Positions 59,099-64,000 of a DNA stretch of 64,000 nucleotides are shown here, one piece after another. Each line of letters starts with the position of its first letter. Position 1 is the first letter of the stretch. The stretch is from NCBI GenBank assembly GCA_963702055.1, contig OY969702.1:2046001-2110000 (forward strand). The letters run 5' to 3'. The DNA comes from CAWINX01 sp963702055 (GTDB lineage: Bacteria; Actinomycetota; Thermoleophilia; Solirubrobacterales; 70-9). Made by a program: the position numbers and the translations under genes. A model generated the notes under the pieces. It saw only the letters and a list, made by a program, of their open reading frames with translations. It ran no database searches and was not told the DNA's origin.

Positions 59099-59144
59099 CG
59101 CTCGTAGCTTTTACCTTGCTATAGGAGGGTAAAAGGTACGAGCG
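59099..59144. repeat. Family A-I palindrome, copy 5
   Basis: Arms 59099-59115 and 59128-59144 pair over 17 bp with one mismatch (outer end CGCTCGTA). The loop is TTGCTATAGGAG. The last base of the right arm is the G of the GTG start of the MBL gene. The left arm begins 5 bases after the WYL gene stop. Confidence 0.82.
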
Positions 59145-59896
59145 TGATCGAAGAAGCGCCGGGACACCCCGAGATAGAGCGACTCGTCGCGCCCAACCCG
59201 GGGCCGATGACCCATGAGGGGACGAATACGTACCTCTATGGGGCGGGACCCTGCGCGGTGATCGACCCCGGGCCCGATGACGAGGGACACATCGAGGCGG
59301 TTCGCGCCGCCGCCGAGGCGCGGGGTGGGGTGGGGACGATCCTGCTCACCCACTCCCACGGCGACCATGCCGCCGGGGCTGAGCGACTCGCCGCCGTCGC
59401 CGACGGGCGCCCGCCGGTGATCCTTCCCGCCGACGGCGAGCGCCACGCCGGCCTGCTGGCCGTCGCCACCCCCGGCCACGCCGCCGACCACGTCTGCTTC
59501 CTCACCGCCGACCGGGTCTGCTTCAGCGGTGACCTGGTCCTGGGGGAGGGCTCGACCTTCGTCCCGCCCGACGGTGGCTCGCTCGCCTCCTACATGGAGT
59601 CGCTGCGCCGGCTCCAGGCCGAGCCGATCGAGCTGATCTGCCCGGGACACGGCCCCTGGGTCGTCGACCCCGCCGCGAAGCTCGCCGAGTACGTCGAGCA
59701 CCGCGAGATGCGCGAACGCCGCCTCCTCGCCGCCCTGGAGCGCGGCGAGCGCTCCCGCGAGGCGCTGCTCGCCGAGGTCTGGGACGACGTCCCCGACCAG
59801 GTCCGCCCCGCCGCCGCCCTGGTCATGGAGGCCCACCTCCGGAAGCTCGAGGCGGAGGGCCGCGCCCCGCCTACCGCTTGGAGCGGCAGCGCTTGA
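59144..59896 (+). CDS. MBL-fold metallo-hydrolase (LACTB2-like)
   Basis: 250 residues, GTG start that touches the preceding palindrome. The metal motif is LLTHSHGDHAAGAERL (HxHxDH) near residue 66, followed by PGHAADHVCF and the GDLVLGEGSTFV and CPGHGPWVVDP motifs. The C-terminal 50 residues form a small winged helix (ERRLLAALERGERSREALLAEVW), as in LACTB2-type enzymes that cut single-stranded RNA. Cytoplasmic. The 3' end overlaps the convergent secreted-protein gene by 26 bases. Confidence 0.88.
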   Translation: MIEEAPGHPEIERLVAPNPGPMTHEGTNTYLYGAGPCAVIDPGPDDEGHIEAVRAAAEARGGVGTILLTHSHGDHAAGAERLAAVADGRPPVILPADGERHAGLLAVATPGHAADHVCFLTADRVCFSGDLVLGEGSTFVPPDGGSLASYMESLRRLQAEPIELICPGHGPWVVDPAAKLAEYVEHREMRERRLLAALERGERSREALLAEVWDDVPDQVRPAAALVMEAHLRKLEAEGRAPPTAWSGSA

Positions 59897-60644
59897 CGAC
59901 GCTGCCGTGCAGCGACGTGCCGCTGAAGTAGAAGTCCCCGCGGGCGAGGAAGTGGCCGTTGGCGCACTCCGCCAGCAGCAGGTGGCGCTTCTTGTGGCGA
60001 TAGGTCCAGGTTTTGCGGAGCGTCGCCTGGAAGCTCGTCAGCGAGCCGTATCCGCCGGCCAGCGGCGGGACCTGGATCGTCGTCGCCTTGCCGTACTTGC
60101 CGTGGACGTTGGTGATCACCGCCTTGGTGATCACGGTCGCCGCGACCGGATAGCTGATGTAGGCGTGCTGGAGCAGCACTGGCCTGCGGCCCTTGGGCCG
60201 GCCGTTGAAGATCAGCAGCGTTCCCCGCGCCGGGACCGGCTGTGAATCTGGGAACTGGACCTCGGCGGTCACCTTGCCGGTGCCCACCAGTGCCTTGCGG
60301 CAGGCTCGCCTCGCCTGGGTGGTCAGCGTGTTGGTGATTCGGTCCAACCGGCAGGTGGGTAGGCCCTTGGTGAAGATCGTGCCGTGCTTGTCGAACTTCA
60401 GCGCCAGGGTGTGCAGGGCGGGCACGTGGGTGCCGTCGGTCGTTCTGATCGAGCCCATCACGCGTAGGGTGATCGGCGCCATCTTGCGCTTCGGGAGCGC
60501 CTTCGGCGAGACGCCGCCATCGGCGGTGATGACCAGATTCCCCGCGGTGACCGTCGTCCCCATGGCGCTCGGGCCAAACACTCCCGCCGCCAGCGCGACC
60601 ACCGCTCCAAAGGTGACAAGAGCTGTCCGGTGCCCGGATTTCAT
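59871..60644 (-). CDS. Secreted hypothetical protein
   Basis: 257 residues with a clear signal peptide (LVTFGAVVALAAGVFGPSAMG). The mature part is rich in Thr, Val and Lys and beta-strand-like (LVITADGGVSPKALP, RKMAPITLRVMGSIRTTDG), with a central CRLDRITNTLTTQARRACRKALVG carrying two cysteines, and another pair in the C-terminal region (LLLAECANGHFLARG, VVKRCRSKR), so disulfides are possible. I recognise no catalytic motif. It converges with the MBL gene (26-base overlap). Confidence 0.72.
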   Translation of the reverse strand: MKSGHRTALVTFGAVVALAAGVFGPSAMGTTVTAGNLVITADGGVSPKALPKRKMAPITLRVMGSIRTTDGTHVPALHTLALKFDKHGTIFTKGLPTCRLDRITNTLTTQARRACRKALVGTGKVTAEVQFPDSQPVPARGTLLIFNGRPKGRRPVLLQHAYISYPVAATVITKAVITNVHGKYGKATTIQVPPLAGGYGSLTSFQATLRKTWTYRHKKRHLLLAECANGHFLARGDFYFSGTSLHGSVVKRCRSKR

Positions 60645-60785
60645 CGACGCCTCCCCGTTGGTTGCTTGCGTCAGGCTGGGTAGCTGCTACCTAATTTTGG
60701 AACCCAGCGGCGGAGCGGAAGATGCGAGCGACGTCAGCGTGCTGACAGAACTGGCCAGCTGGCCAAACTTTGATAGACAGGGACG

Positions 60786-63179
60786 GTGGGTCGCGAGAGC
60801 AAGAGGCGGGGGACGCGGGCGGGGCTGATGGCCGGGGCAGCCGGCACCGGGCTGCTCGCCGCGACCGGGGCCGTCGCCTGGCACTGGCTGCTGCGCCGCC
60901 CGCTGCCCAAGCAGGAGGGGACGATCGCCCTCGACGGGCTCGAGGGCCGCGTGCGGGTTCGCCGCGACCGCTGGGGCGTCCCTCACATCGAGGCCGAGAC
61001 CGCCGGCGACCTCTGGTTCGCCGAGGGCTTCTCCCACGCCCAGGACCGCCTCTGGCAGATGAACTTCTACCGCCGCGTCGTCAGCGGCAGGGTCGCGGAG
61101 ATGGCTGGGACCGAGGGACTGCCCGTCGACCGGCTGATGCGCACGCTCGGCATCCGCCGCGCCGCCGAGCGCGAGGCCGCCGCCCTCGACCCCGACCTGC
61201 GCGCCACCCTGGAGCGCTTCTGCGCCGGCGTCAACGCCGCCGCGGCGGGCGCCCGCGCCCTGCCCTTCGAGATGCAGTTGCTGCGCCTGCGCCGCTTCGA
61301 GCCCTGGCGCCCGGTCGACATCCTCAGCCTCGGCAAGTTGCTCGCCTTCGGCCTCGCCACCAACTGGGAGCGGGAGCTGCTGCGCGCCGACATGCTGCGC
61401 GTCCTCGGTCCCGAGCTGACCGCCAAGCTCGACCCCACCTACCCCGCCGACAGCCCGATCGTCACCCAGGAGGCCTGGAGCGGCGACGGCCTCGCGATCG
61501 CCGAGCAGATCGACTCGGTGCGCCGCTCGCTCGGCCTCGCCGCCGAGGCCGGCGGCTCCAACAACTGGGCGGTCAGCGGCGCCCGCAGCGCCACCGGCTC
61601 GCCGCTGATCGCCGGCGACCCCCACCTGCCCCCGAGCATGCCGGGCATCTGGTACCAGGTCGGCCTGCGGCTCGGCGACCGGGTCGTCCGCGGCGCCTCG
61701 CTGCCCGGGCTCCCCGGCGTCTACATGGGCCAGAGCAACGACGTCTGCTGGACCTTCACCAACGTCATGCCCGACGTCCAGGACCTCTTCGTCGAGCGGG
61801 TCGAGGGCGAGCGCTACCTCTTCGAGGACGAGTGGCGCCCGCTCGAGGTCGTCCGCGAGGAGATCCCGGTGAAGGGGCGCGCCGAGCCCGAGGTCCTCGA
61901 GGTGCGCTCCACCCACCACGGCCCGATCGTCAACCGGGCGCTCGGCGCCGACGAGGCCGAGCCGCTCGCCCTGCGCTGGCTGACCCTCGACGAGCCGACC
62001 GTCTTCCCCGGCATGTTCGAGCTGCACCACGTCGGGTCCGGCCCGGAGCTGGTCGCCGCCCTCGCCGGCCACACCGCGCCCGCCTCCAACCTCATCTGGG
62101 CCGACCGCCACGGCTCGATCGGCTACAAGCTGATCGGCCGCCTGCCGCTGCGCAAGGGCGGCAGCCCCGACCTGCCGAAGCCGGGCTGGACGGGGGAGTA
62201 CGAGTGGACCGGGACGATCCCCTACGAGGAGCTGCCCGAGGTGGTCGACCCCGAGAGCGGCCTCCTGGTTACCGCCAACAACCGGATCGTCGGCGACGAC
62301 TACCCCCACCACATCACCAGCGAGTGGTACGACGGGGTGCGGGCGCAGCGGATCGAGGACCTGCTGCGCGCCACCGACGAGCACGACGTCGAGAGCTTCG
62401 AGGAGATGCAGTCCGACGACCTCTCGATCCTCGGCCTCGAGGCCGCGCGCCGGCTCGGCCGCCTCCAGCCCTCCGGCCAGCGGGAGAGCAGCGCGATCGA
62501 GCGGCTGCGCAGCTGGGACGGCCGTCTCGGCCTCGACTCCGTCGCCGGGACGATCTACCAGGCCTTCCTGCTGCGACTGGCGCGCGAGGTCGCCCGCGCG
62601 GTGATCGGCGACCGCGACCTCAGCGAGCGCTGGCTCGACCGCTCCGACTCGGGCTTCTCCAGCCACGTCACCTCGCCCTGGCGCTGGCACTCCCACCTGA
62701 TGAAGCTCTGGGAGGAGGGCGACGAGGAGCTCGTCGGCCGCCCCTGGGACGAGCTGGCGCTGGAGGTGCTGTCCGGCGCCCTCGACGACCTCACCGAGGA
62801 CTTCGGCGCCGACCCCGAGGCCTGGCGCTGGGGCCACGTCCACAAGATGGAGTTCCCCCACCCGCTCGGCGAGGCCAACCCGCTGCTGCGCCGCCTCCTC
62901 AACCGCAGCCTCGAGGCGGGCGGCGCTCAGGAGACGGTCAGCCAGATCGCCTACGACCCCAACGACCCCTACCGCGCCGTCTGGGCGCCGAGCTGGCGGA
63001 TGGTCGCCGACCCGACCGACCCCGACCGCTCCCGCTGGCAGATGTTCACCGGCCAGTCCGGCCACCCGGCCAGCCCCCACTACGACGACCTCCAGCCCGA
63101 CTGGCTGCAGGGCCGCACCCAGCCGATGGCCGGCGAGGGCCCCTGGCGCGAGCTGGACCTGGTCCCCGCCGCGCCCTGA
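60786..63179 (+). CDS. Penicillin acylase family (Ntn hydrolase)
   Basis: 797 residues. A membrane anchor or signal is at residues 15-35 (GLLAATGAVAWHWLLRR). The alpha-chain part has GVPHIEAETAGDLWFAEGFSH and AQDRLWQMNFYRR. The maturation site and nucleophile are in AEAGGSNNWAVSG near residue 258: cleavage before the serine would release a beta chain that starts SNNWAVSG. HLPPSMPGIWYQVGL and QSNDVCWTFTNVMPD continue the family pattern. Members hydrolyse amides such as penicillins or acyl-homoserine lactones; the natural substrate here is unknown. Confidence 0.92.
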   Translation: MGRESKRRGTRAGLMAGAAGTGLLAATGAVAWHWLLRRPLPKQEGTIALDGLEGRVRVRRDRWGVPHIEAETAGDLWFAEGFSHAQDRLWQMNFYRRVVSGRVAEMAGTEGLPVDRLMRTLGIRRAAEREAAALDPDLRATLERFCAGVNAAAAGARALPFEMQLLRLRRFEPWRPVDILSLGKLLAFGLATNWERELLRADMLRVLGPELTAKLDPTYPADSPIVTQEAWSGDGLAIAEQIDSVRRSLGLAAEAGGSNNWAVSGARSATGSPLIAGDPHLPPSMPGIWYQVGLRLGDRVVRGASLPGLPGVYMGQSNDVCWTFTNVMPDVQDLFVERVEGERYLFEDEWRPLEVVREEIPVKGRAEPEVLEVRSTHHGPIVNRALGADEAEPLALRWLTLDEPTVFPGMFELHHVGSGPELVAALAGHTAPASNLIWADRHGSIGYKLIGRLPLRKGGSPDLPKPGWTGEYEWTGTIPYEELPEVVDPESGLLVTANNRIVGDDYPHHITSEWYDGVRAQRIEDLLRATDEHDVESFEEMQSDDLSILGLEAARRLGRLQPSGQRESSAIERLRSWDGRLGLDSVAGTIYQAFLLRLAREVARAVIGDRDLSERWLDRSDSGFSSHVTSPWRWHSHLMKLWEEGDEELVGRPWDELALEVLSGALDDLTEDFGADPEAWRWGHVHKMEFPHPLGEANPLLRRLLNRSLEAGGAQETVSQIAYDPNDPYRAVWAPSWRMVADPTDPDRSRWQMFTGQSGHPASPHYDDLQPDWLQGRTQPMAGEGPWRELDLVPAAP

Positions 63180-63190
63180 GCGCCGCCGGC

Positions 63191-63367
63191 TCAGGCGGCG
63201 AAGAGTTCCTCCACCGCCTCGCGGAACTTGGCCGGGTCGATGGCGGGGAAGCGATACAGCTCGGGCTCGATCGCCTCGAACTGGGCGCGAGCCTCGGCGG
63301 GGTCGACCAGGCCGCGGGAGATCATCTCCTCGCGCTCGATGCGGGTCGAATCGGCTAGCTCGCGCAT
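63191..63367 (-). CDS. Small hypothetical protein (58 residues)
   Basis: MRELADSTRIEREEMISRG, then LVDPAEARAQFEAIEPELYR and FREAVEELFAA, ending in TGA at 63191. Highly charged and helical; coding-like codon use. It overlaps the end of the gene at 63355 by 13 bases in another frame on the same strand, so the two may be translated together. Function unknown; such pairs are often toxin-antitoxin or small regulatory genes but no motif shows this. Confidence 0.55.
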   Translation of the reverse strand: MRELADSTRIEREEMISRGLVDPAEARAQFEAIEPELYRFPAIDPAKFREAVEELFAA

Positions 63368-63642
63368 GCGGCGGCGCGCTCGAAGCTGACCAGCCGGCGG
63401 ATCAGGGCGTTGTAGGCGGAGTGGGCGCCGTCGCCTTTGTCCACCGCAAGACGCGCGTAGAGCTTATGCTCGGGTGAGGCGATCGGTCCCGACACCGGGA
63501 CACCGACGGTCCGCAGCCGCGGCGCGCCAATCGAAACGAGCAGCGCTTCGACGGACTCGTTCCCGCTTTGCAGGTCGGCGAGTCCCTGCTCGATCAACTC
63601 AGCCCCCGGCAGGGACTCCATGGCTGTCCGGATCTCGGTCAT
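63355..63642 (-). CDS. Small hypothetical protein (95 residues)
   Basis: MTEIRTAMESLPGAELIEQG starts a helical protein with LQSGNESVEALLVSIGAPRL, VGVPVSGPIASPEHKLY and NALIRRLVSFERAA. Normal coding-like composition. It is the first gene of a possible two-gene unit with the 58-residue gene downstream. It reads on the minus strand, divergent from the secreted-protein gene at 63731. No recognised family. Confidence 0.6.
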   Translation of the reverse strand: MTEIRTAMESLPGAELIEQGLADLQSGNESVEALLVSIGAPRLRTVGVPVSGPIASPEHKLYARLAVDKGDGAHSAYNALIRRLVSFERAAACAS

Positions 63643-63730
63643 CGACCCGAGGTTAGCGTCGCTGCGGCCCGCAGGTTAAATGCCCCCTTGCACCCCGAAT
63701 CGACCGAATCGGGGAAGGTTTGGGACTCCT

Positions 63731-64000
63731 ATGGGACGATTTCGAACGATTCTCGTCTGCGCATGGGCGCTTGCCGCGCTTCTCGCCACTGCGACGGCGC
63801 CGGCGACGGCGCGGACTATTGACTTCCGCGGCCGCGCGGTCGCCGTCCCCGCCGGCTGGCCGGTCTACCGCCTCGCCGAGCACCCGCGCATGTGCGTGCG
63901 GCTTGACCGTCGCGCCGTCTACGTGGGGACGCCGTCCGCGGCCCAGCACTGTCCCGCCCACGTAATCGGGCGGCGCCGGGCGATCCTGATCGACTCCCAA
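63731..64000 (+). CDS. Secreted protein, 3' partial
   Basis: The first 90 codons are in the window. A signal peptide (ILVCAWALAALLATATAPATA) is followed by RTIDFRGRAVAVPAGWPVYRL, HPRMCVRLDRRAVYVG and AQHCPAHVIGRRRAILID. The mature start fits short secreted beta-strand-rich proteins with one disulfide (Cys in HPRMCVRLD and in QHCPAH). The C-terminal domain is outside the window, so no function can be given. Confidence 0.65.
   Translation, partial: MGRFRTILVCAWALAALLATATAPATARTIDFRGRAVAVPAGWPVYRLAEHPRMCVRLDRRAVYVGTPSAAQHCPAHVIGRRRAILIDSQ

Noticed and set aside
60687..63358. Long open frames on both strands in other phases over the penicillin acylase gene
   Set aside because: Arg/Pro/Ala-rich translations without domains; the acylase frame has the correct motifs.
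1..64000. CRISPR arrays, rRNA genes, prophage structural genes
   Set aside because: No regularly spaced direct repeats, rRNA sequence or phage head/tail genes were seen anywhere in the window.

Overview
The window is GC-rich throughout, with dense gene packing, many GTG and a few TTG starts, and frequent 4-base stop/start overlaps. The gene set (two wax-ester/diacylglycerol acyltransferases, a PafBC-like double WYL regulator, PucR, DtxR/IdeR, a DUF2293 protein, a non-heme ferritin and a YVTN/PKD secreted protein) points to a high-GC actinobacterium, most likely of the class Thermoleophilia (Solirubrobacterales). That placement is an inference from content and style; no rRNA or other marker is present.

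Bases 1-16.4 kb: a tandem pair of peptidase E-like genes, an enolase-superfamily/ferritin pair, then an amine catabolism locus. This locus holds a FAD oxidoreductase, a minus-strand operon potA-potD-potB-potC-mmsA, a pyruvate-type class III aminotransferase, a PucR regulator, alanine dehydrogenase and an aminoaldehyde dehydrogenase. The parts fit together: polyamine-type import, transamination onto pyruvate, recycling of alanine to pyruvate, and oxidation of the aldehyde or semialdehyde products. 16.4-21.7 kb: dodecin, rhodanese, then an assimilatory sulfate operon (sulfite reductase, Fe-S APS reductase, ATP sulfurylase, APS kinase).

21.8-41.6 kb is mixed housekeeping: a DUF559 endonuclease-like gene flanked by repeats, a PHP phosphoesterase, acyl-CoA carboxylase alpha chain, a secreted sulfatase, a haloacid dehalogenase, sucCD, a YVTN/PKD secreted protein, an aminotransferase, a DtxR/IdeR-type regulator divergent from an FTR1 iron permease with an iron-box-like site, a HAD phosphatase, dihydropteroate synthase, a DUF1998 helicase, a SLOG protein, and a methyltransferase that overlaps a GH15-like gene tail to tail.

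41.7-47.0 kb is a 5.2-kb genomic island in tRNA-Phe(GAA). The tRNA 3' half (43 bp) is repeated exactly at the far end. The island carries a VapBC-like pair, a DUF2293 protein, a frameshifted SWIM zinc-finger protein and an AbiEi/AbiEii pair, but no recognisable integrase. A third, decayed tRNA-like segment lies just inside its left end.

47.0-64.0 kb: an epimerase, two WS/DGAT enzymes with an alpha/beta hydrolase, a LysR regulator and an AhpD-like protein; a fluoride-resistance operon with a clear fluoride (crcB) riboswitch, two small CrcB/Fluc genes and a protein made of three DUF190 units; an OB-HD nuclease-like protein, a membrane-anchored small protein, a double-WYL regulator, an MBL-fold hydrolase, a secreted protein, a penicillin acylase family enzyme and two small overlapping genes.

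Two families of intergenic palindromes recur across the window and are the main unexplained structure. Family A (8 copies, two subfamilies) consists of 42-48 bp hairpins with a conserved TATA-containing loop. Family B (3 copies) has nested double palindromes: inner arms centred on CTAATTAG, outer arms of 18-24 bp that are perfect within each copy but differ between copies, and a conserved asymmetric GGCGGATACTC strand.
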